NCBI GenBank assembly: GCA_022825005.1
Contig: JAJDYU010000072.1
Span: 1 to 43,772 of the forward strand
Reading direction: 5' to 3'
Source of the DNA: Acidimicrobiia bacterium
Lineage (GTDB): Bacteria > Actinomycetota > Acidimicrobiia > Acidimicrobiales > Bin134
DNA: 43,772 nucleotides
Within the stretch, counting starts at the first letter, position 1; every line of letters begins with the position of its first letter. The position numbers were made by a program, and so were the translations under genes. The notes beneath the pieces are model-generated. The model had not been told where the DNA came from, did no database searches, and saw nothing but the letters and a program-made list of their open reading frames with translations. Positions 9,172 through 16,790 of this stretch are shown in pieces.

Positions 9172-9789
9172 CTAAGGGCAAGGGGAGGATTCTGGGTGGA
9201 TGGTGTAGGTGTCGGGCACGACAGAGCCGGCCGGGAGTTCCACGTCGTTGCTCTCGCCGGGTTTAAGGTCGACTCTGGCGGTGGGACCCAGCTCGGTAAC
9301 TTGGCCCTTGACAGCCATGTGGACCTCCACGCGGGAAGCGCACACCGTTTGGTCGGTGTTGTTGGTGACCGTCGCCTTGAAGGAGTTGGCCGCCTCGTCG
9401 TAGGCCGCGCGGTAGTCGAGGTTGTTGAACGTGCCGGATGTGGGCTGGCTGACGGGCAGGGTCGGGCTGGTCTCCTCGCCGGACTCGCCGCCTTCATGGC
9501 TATGGCCAGCGCCTTCTGAGTGCTCGCCGCCGCCTTCGCCGCTTTCTGAGTGCTCCCCCGCGCCTTCGCGGCCTTCGCCGCTTTCTGAGTGCTCGCCGCC
9601 GCCCTCACTGCCGCCTTCGTGACCGGCGCCCTCGCCGGACTCGCCGCCGTTGCTGCACGCTCCGGCGATGAGAGCGAGGGACAGCACGGCGGCACCCGCC
9701 ATAACTGCGAACCTCTTCCTTGAATTGCCGAAGAAGCGACCTCCGTTGTTCTTGCCCTCTTCGAGGTTCGATCGGGTGTCGATGGTCAT
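9172..9789 (-). CDS. Secreted lipoprotein, Gly/Glu/Ser/His-rich linker plus FxLYD-like domain (paralog 1)
   Basis: I do not recognise a named family for the whole 205-residue protein. It has an unusually long charged N-region (about 26 residues), one hydrophobic segment, and a lipobox-like IAGAC with Cys45. Residues 47-107 are low complexity, built of Gly, Glu, Ser and His with repeated EHSESGEG. Residues about 118-205 look like a beta-sandwich of the FxLYD type (FNNLDYRAAY, VTNNTDQ) with two cysteines, 150 and 204, at positions conserved in the paralog, so a disulfide is likely. The start at 9789 has a strong AAGGAGAT site; a start 13 codons upstream would include that site. It is the last gene downstream of the sensor kinase, 112 bases away, with its own operator-like repeats. 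Probably a cell-surface protein controlled by, or reporting to, the adjacent two-component system. Confidence 0.8.
   Translation of the reverse strand: MTIDTRSNLEEGKNNGGRFFGNSRKRFAVMAGAAVLSLALIAGACSNGGESGEGAGHEGGSEGGGEHSESGEGREGAGEHSESGEGGGEHSEGAGHSHEGGESGEETSPTLPVSQPTSGTFNNLDYRAAYDEAANSFKATVTNNTDQTVCASRVEVHMAVKGQVTELGPTARVDLKPGESNDVELPAGSVVPDTYTIHPESSPCP
9469..9651. repeat. Low-complexity repeat tract inside lipoprotein gene 1
   Basis: The tract encodes the Gly/Glu/Ser/His linker (residues 47-107). At DNA level a 15-base unit, CTTTCTGAGTGCTCG or close variants, recurs about three times near 9510-9600, separated by GCCGCC-rich units. Such tracts expand and shrink easily, so linker length may vary between strains. 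Confidence 0.7.
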
Positions 9790-9851
9790 CTTTCCATCTC
9801 CTTTGATGTGACCGGTTCTGCGCTTCACAAAACCTGGTGGCCACAGTGTGC

Positions 9852-9906
9852 CGGGGAGATGGTTAAGGAATGATTAGATCGCGAGGGGCTTTAACTTTCC
9901 CTTAAG
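9852..9906 (-). promoter_or_regulatory. Upstream control region of lipoprotein gene 1 (OmpR-type direct repeat)
   Basis: Read on the minus strand, CTTAAGGGAAAGTTAAAG (9906-9889) holds two TTA half-sites 11 bases apart, the helical-turn spacing used by OmpR/PhoB-family regulators. It is followed 19 bases later by a 17-base block, CCTTAACCATCTCCCCG (9868-9852). Both elements recur with identical spacing upstream of lipoprotein gene 2. The first repeat overlaps the stop codon of the kinase gene (9902-9904). Confidence 0.55.
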
Positions 9907-11125
9907 CAGGGGTTTCAGCCGCTGGGAGGGTGACCTCGAATCGGGCGCCGCCGAGCGCAGCGGAGTCGCCCACCCGGATGGCCCCACGATGGCGATCCAC
10001 GATGGCCTTGACAAGAGCGAGGCCGATGCCGATGCCGCCCGTCTTCCTTTCCCGACTGCTATCCAGCCGGACGAAGCGCTCGAATATGCGCTCGCGGTCT
10101 TCGGGGCTGATACCCGGCCCGTCGTCCTCAACGGCAATCCTCACGTCGGCGCCATCGGGGGTCACGGTTACCGACACATGGCTCTCGGCATGGGTGACCG
10201 CGTTCTCGGCCAAGTTGAACACCACCCGCTCGATCTGCGAGAGCACCCCATCAGCATGAGCGGTGGCGGGAGCGTTCAGCGAGATCGCCGGCGCTGCGTC
10301 CACAAATCGATCCAAGGCCTCGCGGCACACAGAGGCGACATCCACGGCGGTCGTCGCCAGCTCAAGGCGATCCTCGTCGAGCCGGGCCAGATCCAGCAGA
10401 TCGGCCACCAGCAGCTGCATGCGCTCGGCCTCGCCCGACACCGTCTCGGCCAGCTCCTGGAGCCTCATGGGGTCGGGGCTGACCGAGGCGATCTCCGCCG
10501 CAGCCACGATTGTCGAAAGAGGAGAGCGAAGTTCGTGGCTGGCGTCGGCCACAAAGGCCCGCTGTCTCTCCGATGACGATTCCAGCCGGTCGAGCATCTC
10601 GTTCATCAACGCAGCCAGCTCCGCGATCTCGTCTTCACTGGCCGGCACCGGCACGCGCTCGCTGAGGGTGGACCCCGAGATCTCGGTGACTTGGGAAGAG
10701 ATGGCCCTCACTGGCCGAAGGGCTCGTCCAACCGTCCACCAGATAGCGAGGCCGAGCGCCACCACCACAATGGGAACGATGATCAGCAGCGCATTCGACG
10801 CCGCGTCGACCCCTGCTTCCACTTCGCGGACAGAGGCATCGGCCAATGCCTGCTGCCGGGCATCGCTGCTGGATGCGCCCTCGCTGCTACCTTCTCCGCC
10901 CTCCCCACTGGATGTGCCTTCGGCGCTGCCTTCGCCCCCCTCCCCGCTGACGGCGTGGGTGGCTGACTCCAGCGCGCTGCTGAGGGCGCCTCTGGCGTTG
11001 TCCTCCAGATCGCTCTCCACCAACCGGACGATGAGAACTGACGCCAGACTCAGCACAAGGGCCGTCAAAACCGTGGCCGCCGCCGTTGTCCTCCACCGGA
11101 CCGACCGCAGCCGGCCGAGCCTCAT
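9902..11125 (-). CDS. Two-component sensor histidine kinase with Gly/Glu/Ser-rich extracytoplasmic loop
   Basis: Membrane sensor that phosphorylates the upstream-encoded regulator. The 407-residue protein has TM1 at about 13-34, an extracytoplasmic loop 35-111, TM2 at about 112-132, a HAMP segment (RALRPVRAISSQV), the H-box DASHELRSPL with His197, an N-box (NLAENAVTHAES), G1 (DDGPGI), an F-box (ERIFERFVRLD) and G2 (GIGIGLALVKAI). All phosphotransfer motifs are intact. The loop carries a low-complexity stretch at 60-87 (EGGEGS-like units) of the same composition as the two flanking lipoproteins. I chose ATG 11125, which overlaps the regulator stop (ATGA). Confidence 0.9.
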   Translation of the reverse strand: MRLGRLRSVRWRTTAAATVLTALVLSLASVLIVRLVESDLEDNARGALSSALESATHAVSGEGGEGSAEGTSSGEGGEGSSEGASSSDARQQALADASVREVEAGVDAASNALLIIVPIVVVALGLAIWWTVGRALRPVRAISSQVTEISGSTLSERVPVPASEDEIAELAALMNEMLDRLESSSERQRAFVADASHELRSPLSTIVAAAEIASVSPDPMRLQELAETVSGEAERMQLLVADLLDLARLDEDRLELATTAVDVASVCREALDRFVDAAPAISLNAPATAHADGVLSQIERVVFNLAENAVTHAESHVSVTVTPDGADVRIAVEDDGPGISPEDRERIFERFVRLDSSRERKTGGIGIGLALVKAIVDRHRGAIRVGDSAALGGARFEVTLPAAETPA

Positions 11126-11793
11126 GCCGCCACGATCCGGTAGCCGACTCCCCGCTGGTTCTTGATTGTGCTCACGGCGAAGGGCTCGTCGATCTTGCGC
11201 CGCAAGTAGCGAACGTAGACCTCCACGATCTTGGGATCGACATCGGCGTCGACACCCCATACCCGATCGAAGATGTCGTGCTTGGACACCGGCGTGTCGC
11301 CTCCTCGCATCAGAATCTCGAGAACCTGCATCTCGGTGCGGGTCAAGTCGATCGCCGTGTCTCCCCGGCGCACGGCCGACGAGGCGACGTCGAATACCAG
11401 GTCGCCTACCTGCAACACGGCGGGCCGCTCCACCGGAGGGCGGCGGGCCAGTGCTCGCAGCCGGGCCAGCAAGACGACGAATGAGAACGGCTTGGACAGA
11501 TAGTCATCGGCGCCGGTGTCGAGCGCCTCGGCCTCGTCCCACTCCCCATCTTTGGCCGTGAGCATCAGAATCGGGGTCCAGACTCCGTCTTCGCGCAGTT
11601 TGCGGCAGATCTGGTAGCCGTTGAGCCCTGGCAGCATGATGTCCAACACGATGACGTCGTAGCTTCCCGCCATGGCCCGCCACAGCCCTTCCCGGCCGTC
11701 GTGCTCGATGTCGGCGGTCACCCCGTGCTCGTCGAGCCCGTCGCGGATCGTTTCCGCCAGCCGCTCCTCGTCCTCTACTAGAAGCACGCGCAT
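11122..11793 (-). CDS. OmpR-family response regulator
   Basis: DNA-binding partner of the sensor kinase. The 223-residue protein has a receiver domain with acidic pocket LVEDEE, phospho-acceptor Asp51 in VIVLDIMLPG, conserved Thr in MLTAKD and Lys in LSKPFS, followed by a winged-helix effector domain (TRTEMQVLEILM, VEVYVRYLRRKI). Upstream in-frame starts would add 62 residues unlike any regulator, so ATG 11793 is used, with GAGGGAA about 12 bases before it. It is transcribed in the same direction as lipoprotein gene 2, but a hairpin at 11915-11952 separates them. Likely target sites are the 11-bp-period repeats before both lipoprotein genes. Confidence 0.92.
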   Translation of the reverse strand: MRVLLVEDEERLAETIRDGLDEHGVTADIEHDGREGLWRAMAGSYDVIVLDIMLPGLNGYQICRKLREDGVWTPILMLTAKDGEWDEAEALDTGADDYLSKPFSFVVLLARLRALARRPPVERPAVLQVGDLVFDVASSAVRRGDTAIDLTRTEMQVLEILMRGGDTPVSKHDIFDRVWGVDADVDPKIVEVYVRYLRRKIDEPFAVSTIKNQRGVGYRIVAA

Positions 11794-11914
11794 AGGGTTA
11801 CATCTTCCCTCAGATCCACCGGGCAAGCGCACCATTGGCCGCTGAGACAAGTGCGTTGGCCTACCTTCCTCGGCTGGAAGGGGTTCTTGGGTGGGGAGAG
11901 TGGAGGGGCGCGTT

Positions 11915-11952
11915 GCGCCCCTGGGCCGGAGGGGAACAGCCCAGGGGCGCAC
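11915..11952. terminator. Hairpin after lipoprotein gene 2 (copy of the 9105-9142 hairpin)
   Basis: The same 13-bp arms TGCGCCCCTGGGC / GCCCAGGGGCGCA occur here, with a 12-base loop differing from the first copy at a few bases. It lies 28 bases beyond the stop of lipoprotein gene 2 and before the response-regulator gene, so it may attenuate read-through into the regulator. Confidence 0.65.
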
Positions 11953-11980
11953 ATGCCCTGTGGTGGGGTCCTTTCTCAAG

Positions 11981-13159
11981 TTACGGGCATGGGGAGGATT
12001 CGGGGTGAATGCTGTAGGTGTCGGGGATCACCGGGTCGGCCGACAGCACCACATCGATGGACTCGCCGGGTTGGAGGTCGACACCGATGGTGGGTCCGAG
12101 CTCGATCACCTGGCCTTGGGCGCCCATGTGGATCTCCAGGCGGGAGGAGCACACGGTCTGGTTGGTGTTGTTGGTCACCGTCGCCCGGAAGGCGTTGGCA
12201 GCCCGGTCGTAGGCAACCCGGTAGTCCAGGTTGTTGAACGTGCCGGTCACGGGCTGGCTCACGGGCGTCGCCGGGCTGGTTTCCTCGCCCGACTCCGCGC
12301 CGCTGCCCTCGCCGCCGCCTTCACTGCCGCCGCCTTCATGGCCGGGGCCCTCGCCGCCGGACTCGCCGCCGCCTGCTTCGCCGCCCTCGCCGGGATGACT
12401 GGGGGTGGCAGTACAGGTGAAGGTCTCGGTCTGGGCTTGCCAGGTGTTGAACGAGGTCTGGGGGCCCTCAAGGGTGAAGTCGGCCCGTCCCCCCACGTCC
12501 AGCGCGGGGATCAGCAGACTCTGGGGGCCGGGTTGGCCGTCGGTGACCACCTTGACCGTCGTGTCGCAGATTCCTGCCCCGGCCTCGTTTTTCACTCGGG
12601 CCACAAAGCGGTCGTTCTGGTCGTCGTAGGTGATGGCCAGCTCCAAATCGTTCAGCTTCCCCGCATAGGAGTCGCCGACACCCAGCACCTGGGTGGATTT
12701 GATTCCCCGGCTCACACCGGTGCTGGCCAAGTAGGTTCCCTGGCCTTGCTCCGCGGGCTGGCCGACGGACACGGTGCCCTCGGTTCCCTCTGGCCCATCG
12801 TTGGCACCTTCGCCGCGTGAGCCTTCACCGCCGCCTTCATGGCCGGCGCCTTCTGAGCCTTCGCCGCGTGAGCCTTCACGGCCCTCGCCGGCTTCGCCGC
12901 CGCCAGAGCCTTCAGCGCCTTCTGGACCTTCGCGGCCCTCGGTGCTTTCGCGGCCCTCGGTGCTTTCAGCTCGTTCGGGCACCTCGCCGCCGGTAACTGC
13001 GGGTTCGCTGTTGCCGTTGCCGGCGCACGCACCGGCGACCAGAGCGATTGCCAGCACGACGGCTCCAGCCGCGGCGGCAATCCGCTTCTTTGATTTGCCG
13101 AAGAAGCCTTGAACCTTGTTCTTGTCTTCTTGGTTCTCTGGGTGGGTTTCGATGGTCAT
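11981..13159 (-). CDS. Secreted lipoprotein with two FxLYD-like domains and Gly/Glu-rich linkers (paralog 2)
   Basis: A 392-residue larger paralog of the 9172-9789 product. It has the same long charged N-region, hydrophobic segment and Cys45 in LVAGAC. Low-complexity Glu/Gly/Arg/Ser linker 1 covers about 53-128, a first beta-domain about 166-252 (LNDLELAITYDDQ; Cys198 and Cys249), Gly/Glu linker 2 about 256-292, and a second domain about 304-392 (FNNLDYRVAY; Cys337 and Cys391) that is very close to the single domain of paralog 1. Thus the domain was duplicated within the protein as well as between the genes. ATG 13159 (MTIETH) is preferred to 13165 because it aligns with the paralog and leaves room for the AAGGGAG site. 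Function unknown; a surface ligand or sensor accessory for the adjacent kinase is plausible. Confidence 0.82.
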   Translation of the reverse strand: MTIETHPENQEDKNKVQGFFGKSKKRIAAAAGAVVLAIALVAGACAGNGNSEPAVTGGEVPERAESTEGRESTEGREGPEGAEGSGGGEAGEGREGSRGEGSEGAGHEGGGEGSRGEGANDGPEGTEGTVSVGQPAEQGQGTYLASTGVSRGIKSTQVLGVGDSYAGKLNDLELAITYDDQNDRFVARVKNEAGAGICDTTVKVVTDGQPGPQSLLIPALDVGGRADFTLEGPQTSFNTWQAQTETFTCTATPSHPGEGGEAGGGESGGEGPGHEGGGSEGGGEGSGAESGEETSPATPVSQPVTGTFNNLDYRVAYDRAANAFRATVTNNTNQTVCSSRLEIHMGAQGQVIELGPTIGVDLQPGESIDVVLSADPVIPDTYSIHPESSPCP

Positions 13160-13219
13160 TTTCATCTCCCTTGATGTGACCGGCTCTGCTCTTTGCAGAA
13201 CCTGTTGGGCACAGCATGG

Positions 13220-13274
13220 CGGGGAGATGGTTAAGGTTTGGTTGGAATGCGGAGCGCTTTAACCCTCGTCTAAC
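13220..13274 (-). promoter_or_regulatory. Upstream control region of lipoprotein gene 2 (OmpR-type direct repeat)
   Basis: On the minus strand GTTAGACGAGGGTTAAAG (13274-13257) has GTTA half-sites 11 bases apart. The block CCTTAACCATCTCCCCG (13236-13220) follows after the same 20-base interval as in gene 1. The 17-base block is identical in both promoters, and the sequence from there to the start codon is also clearly related. Confidence 0.55.
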
Positions 13275-13317
13275 CAGGGCATTTGGCGAATCCGATGGCG
13301 GCGGTCGATGAAGACGG

Positions 13318-15186
13318 CTAGGTGCCTGGCCGCAGCAACTCCAGCAAGGCGCGGGCCTGATCCGATTCCCACTCCGCTGCCCTCAGCTTGTCCATCGCCG
13401 TTTTGAGGCTCACTACCCGGCGCAACAAGTCATCGTCGGCAGAGACGGTGCGAGCCTGACGCTCGAGGTAGGACAGCTCCCGCTGGGCCTCCTCGTACAA
13501 CAAGATGGCCATGGCCACCTGCTGGCGGTGGCTGCTGGCCAGGAGATCCTCGTCCTCGGCCACCAACAGCTCCCGCATGAGGTCGACCAGTGCCGGCTCG
13601 GCCTCGGCCAGCAGCGCGTCCATATCCGGATACTCCAACAGAGCCTCGAACCCACCCCGGTACAGAGGGTGATCGAACATCTCCGGCCCAATCTCAGGCC
13701 ACACCGCACCGGGCTGGTTGGCCGCCAGCCACAGCACCTGGCGCTCAACATTGTTGGGCGGGGGACTGCCGTTTGCCCCAGTGCCCCCGTAATCGGAGTA
13801 GCCCTCCTGGTGGCTACTGGGCTCGTGGCCCGCGTCGGCCGGATGGGGAGCGTCTTGGGCCGGGGTCAGCGGCGTACGCCGCGGGCCGCGGCGGCGGAAG
13901 TCGGCTACTACCGCTCGCAAGTGGTCGCTACTCACCGAGCAACGGTCGCCTATCTCAACCAGATATTTGTCCCGGACCTCCGGGTTGGGATGCTCGGCTA
14001 CCAACCGGGCAGCCTGCTCCCCCGCTCGCACCTGCCCTTTCACAGTCGACAGATCTGCCTCGCCCAGCACCCGGTTGATGCGGAAGTCCATGAAGTCCAC
14101 CGCGTCAGCCACCGCGGCCGCCAGCCTCTCCGGATCGCTTTGGGCCAGGTCGCCAGGATCGGCTCCCGGGGGCAGATCGGCCACCGCCACTTCCAACTCG
14201 AAGGCATGCTCCCACTGGGAGAAGCGCTCGGCCGCGGTCTGGCCGGCAGAGTCGGCGTCGAAGGCCAACACGATTCGGGGGGCGAACCGGCGCAGCACCC
14301 GCACGTGGTCCTCGGTGAGGGCGGTGCCGCAAGTGGCCACCGCCCTGGCGATGCCAGCCTGGGCAAAGCCGATCACATCGGTGTAGCCCTCACACACGAT
14401 CACCTCGCCGGCGTTCACGATGTCTTGCTTGGCCCAGTTGAGGCCGTACAGAATCCGGGATTTGCGATAGACCGCGTTGTCCACCGAATTCTTGTACTTG
14501 GGCCCCTCCCCACCGGGTAGAACGCGACCGCCGAACCCCACTGGTTTCCCGCTGGGGTCGAAGATGGGGAACAGAAGCCGGGCCCGGAAGCTGTCCTGGA
14601 CGCGCCCGCTCTTGTTGCGAAACCCCAGTCCGGCGTCGGAGAACACCTGCACTGGCATTCCCCCGTCGGTGCCCGCGCCGAGGCCGGTCGCCAGCGCGTC
14701 CCAGTCGTCGGGGGCCCATCCCAACTTGTACTGGCGCACCACATCGCCGTCGTACCCTCGGTGGCGGAGGTAGCCGCGGGCCTGCCCGGCGTCGGGTGAG
14801 GTCAACAACCGCTGGTGATACCACTCCACCGCCTGTTCGAGGGCCTCGGTGAGCTTTCCCCGCTTCTGGCGGTCGGCCCCCTCTCCGGGGGCGGTATAGC
14901 GCAGCGCTATCCCCGCCTTTCCGGCTAGCCGCTCCACCGCCTCGGGAAAATCGGCGTGCTCAATCTCCCGGACAAAGGTGATCGCGTCTCCGCTGGCCTT
15001 GCACCCGAAGCAGTGGTACACGCCCATCTCGGCGTTTACCGAGAACGAAGGGGTCTTCTCGGCATGGAAAGGGCACAGCCCCTGCCAGCGGCGCCCCACC
15101 CGCTTCAGCTGCACGTATTCGCTGATGACCGCGACGATGTCCGTCGCTTCTCTCACCCGGGCCACGTCTTCGTCGTGGATGCCCAC
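13318..15186 (-). CDS. dnaG: DNA primase
   Basis: Makes RNA primers at the replication fork with DnaB helicase. The 622-residue protein has the CHC2 zinc finger (Cys38, His41, Cys59, Cys62, within CPFHAEKTPSFSV and YHCFGCKASGD), a catalytic core, and a TOPRIM domain with Glu in VIVCEGYTDV and AFDADSAG. The C-terminal ~170 residues form the helicase-interacting region after a polar linker. GTG 15186 gives the family start MGIHDEDVARVREATDIV and is preceded by TAATCT at 6 nt, as for a leaderless mRNA. It lies 41 bases downstream of the PPDK-like gene. Confidence 0.95.
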   Translation of the reverse strand: MGIHDEDVARVREATDIVAVISEYVQLKRVGRRWQGLCPFHAEKTPSFSVNAEMGVYHCFGCKASGDAITFVREIEHADFPEAVERLAGKAGIALRYTAPGEGADRQKRGKLTEALEQAVEWYHQRLLTSPDAGQARGYLRHRGYDGDVVRQYKLGWAPDDWDALATGLGAGTDGGMPVQVFSDAGLGFRNKSGRVQDSFRARLLFPIFDPSGKPVGFGGRVLPGGEGPKYKNSVDNAVYRKSRILYGLNWAKQDIVNAGEVIVCEGYTDVIGFAQAGIARAVATCGTALTEDHVRVLRRFAPRIVLAFDADSAGQTAAERFSQWEHAFELEVAVADLPPGADPGDLAQSDPERLAAAVADAVDFMDFRINRVLGEADLSTVKGQVRAGEQAARLVAEHPNPEVRDKYLVEIGDRCSVSSDHLRAVVADFRRRGPRRTPLTPAQDAPHPADAGHEPSSHQEGYSDYGGTGANGSPPPNNVERQVLWLAANQPGAVWPEIGPEMFDHPLYRGGFEALLEYPDMDALLAEAEPALVDLMRELLVAEDEDLLASSHRQQVAMAILLYEEAQRELSYLERQARTVSADDDLLRRVVSLKTAMDKLRAAEWESDQARALLELLRPGT

Positions 15187-15192
15187 AGTGGG

Positions 15193-15198
15193 AGATTA
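15193..15198 (-). promoter_or_regulatory. -10-like box for leaderless dnaG
   Basis: TAATCT on the minus strand ends 6 bases before the dnaG GTG. No ribosome site is visible, so transcription probably starts at or near the start codon. Confidence 0.45.
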
Positions 15199-15227
15199 GG
15201 CCGAACCGATGACAGCTTGGGCAGTCG

Positions 15228-16748
15228 CTAGCCGGACCCCGAGGCCACAACCGCCTGGGCAGCCGCCAAGCGGGCCACCGGCACGCGGTGCGGGGAGCAT
15301 GACACGTAGTCCACTCCCGCCGTGGCCCAGAATGCGATGGACGCCGGGTCGCCGCCGTGCTCGCCGCAAACCCCAATCTCAATACCGGGGCGAAAGGCGC
15401 GGGCCGCGCCCACCGCGTCGGCCACCAACCGGCCCACTCCACCAGTGTCCAGGGTCTCAAAGGGGTTGGCCGCCAGCAGGCCGTGGTCAATGTAGGGCCG
15501 CATGATCTTGGCCTCGATGTCGTCGCGGCAGAACCCGAAGGTCATCTGAGTCAAGTCATTGGTGCCCACCGACAAGAAATCCGCGCAGTCTGCAATCTCG
15601 GCCGCGGCCAGCGCCGATCGCGGCGTCTCGATCATGGCTCCTACCGGGATGGACCGCCCGGCCAGGCGGCTCTCGAATCCGGCGATCTCATCGGCCACCG
15701 CGGCCCGCACATGGGCCAATTCGGGTCCGCCCACCACCAGTGGCACCATCACCTGCACCCGCGGATCGCCGCCGTCGGCCAACCGGCGGGCCGCCGCCTC
15801 GGCCGCCGCGGCCGCTTGGGCCCGGTATAGCTCGGGGCGCAGCACCCCCAGCCGGGCGCCCCGAACGCCGAGCATGGGGTTCTCCTCGACCAGCTCAGGG
15901 TGATCGGGCAAGAACTCGTGCAGGGGCGGATCGAGCAGCCTCACGATCACCGGCAGCCCGTCCATCACCTCCAACAGATCGACTAGGTCGTCTACCTGGG
16001 CCTCGGCCAGCGCGTCCAGGGCGGCCCGGCCGCCGTCGGTGATGGCCCGCTGGATGAGCGGCAGCCGCTCCCCCAAGAACATGTGCTCAGTGCGGCACAG
16101 CCCCACCCCGGCCGCTCCGAACTCCCGGGCCAGCCGGGCCGAGAAGGCATCGTCGGCGTTGGCCCGTACTGCCAGCCGCCCGCCCCGCAGCTCGTCGGCC
16201 CACTCCAGCAGCGTGAACAGCTCGTCGGGGATCTCCACCTCGCCCACCTCGGCGGCCCCCAGCATGATGGTGCCCGCTGAGCCGTCCACGGTTATGGGAT
16301 CACCGTCGCGCAGTTCCACCTCGCCCAGCCGGGCCGCCCCGGCCGCCACGTCCACTGCCAGGGTCTCCACCCCCACCACTGCGGGAATGCCCCAGCCCCG
16401 GGCGATCACCGCCGCATGGCTGGCCATTCCCCCCTTGGCGGTGATGATGGCCGCGGCGACCGACATGGCCACCTCGTCGGCCGGCGTGGTGAACGGACGC
16501 ACGAAGACGGCGGGAACTCCCTCGTCGTCGGCGTCGAGCACAGTGTCAACCGACAGGCACACCCGGCCCGAGGCTGCCCCCGGCGAGGCGGCCACTCCGT
16601 GGGCGGCCACCGGCGCCGGCGGACCATCGGCCATCTTGGCGTGGAGCAGGTCTTCAACGTCGTCGGGCGCCACCGCCAGCACTGCGTCGGCCCGGTCCAG
16701 CTCACCCTGCTCGGCGACCTGCACCGCAGCGACAATCGGGCTGGTCAC
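15228..16748 (-). CDS. PPDK-like protein lacking the ATP-grasp half
   Basis: A 506-residue protein matching only the C-terminal half of pyruvate, phosphate dikinase (full-length enzymes have about 880 residues). Seen: the helical linker normally after the ATP-grasp domain (residues 8-38), the phosphohistidine swivel motif GGMASHAAVIARG with His111, and the PEP/pyruvate barrel with GLCRTEHMF, LLDPPLHEFLP, EENPMLGVRG, GAMIETPRSAL, SVGTNDLTQ and the active-site Cys in GVCGEHGGDP. The ATP-binding half is absent and not in the 42-base gap to glyS. It could take phosphate from PEP to His111 but not close the ATP cycle alone. Short PpdK proteins are, from memory, also annotated in mycobacteria. GTG 16748 has the ribosome site GAGGGGG. 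Confidence 0.82.
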   Translation of the reverse strand: MTSPIVAAVQVAEQGELDRADAVLAVAPDDVEDLLHAKMADGPPAPVAAHGVAASPGAASGRVCLSVDTVLDADDEGVPAVFVRPFTTPADEVAMSVAAAIITAKGGMASHAAVIARGWGIPAVVGVETLAVDVAAGAARLGEVELRDGDPITVDGSAGTIMLGAAEVGEVEIPDELFTLLEWADELRGGRLAVRANADDAFSARLAREFGAAGVGLCRTEHMFLGERLPLIQRAITDGGRAALDALAEAQVDDLVDLLEVMDGLPVIVRLLDPPLHEFLPDHPELVEENPMLGVRGARLGVLRPELYRAQAAAAAEAAARRLADGGDPRVQVMVPLVVGGPELAHVRAAVADEIAGFESRLAGRSIPVGAMIETPRSALAAAEIADCADFLSVGTNDLTQMTFGFCRDDIEAKIMRPYIDHGLLAANPFETLDTGGVGRLVADAVGAARAFRPGIEIGVCGEHGGDPASIAFWATAGVDYVSCSPHRVPVARLAAAQAVVASGSG

Positions 16749-16790
16749 CGATACCCCCTCACAAATCGATCGGGCCGATCACCGACGCCC

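Noticed and set aside
9469..12975. Repeat tracts in the lipoprotein genes as a CRISPR array or mobile repeat
   Set aside because: The repeats stay in frame, encode a Gly/Glu linker and have no unique spacers of regular length.
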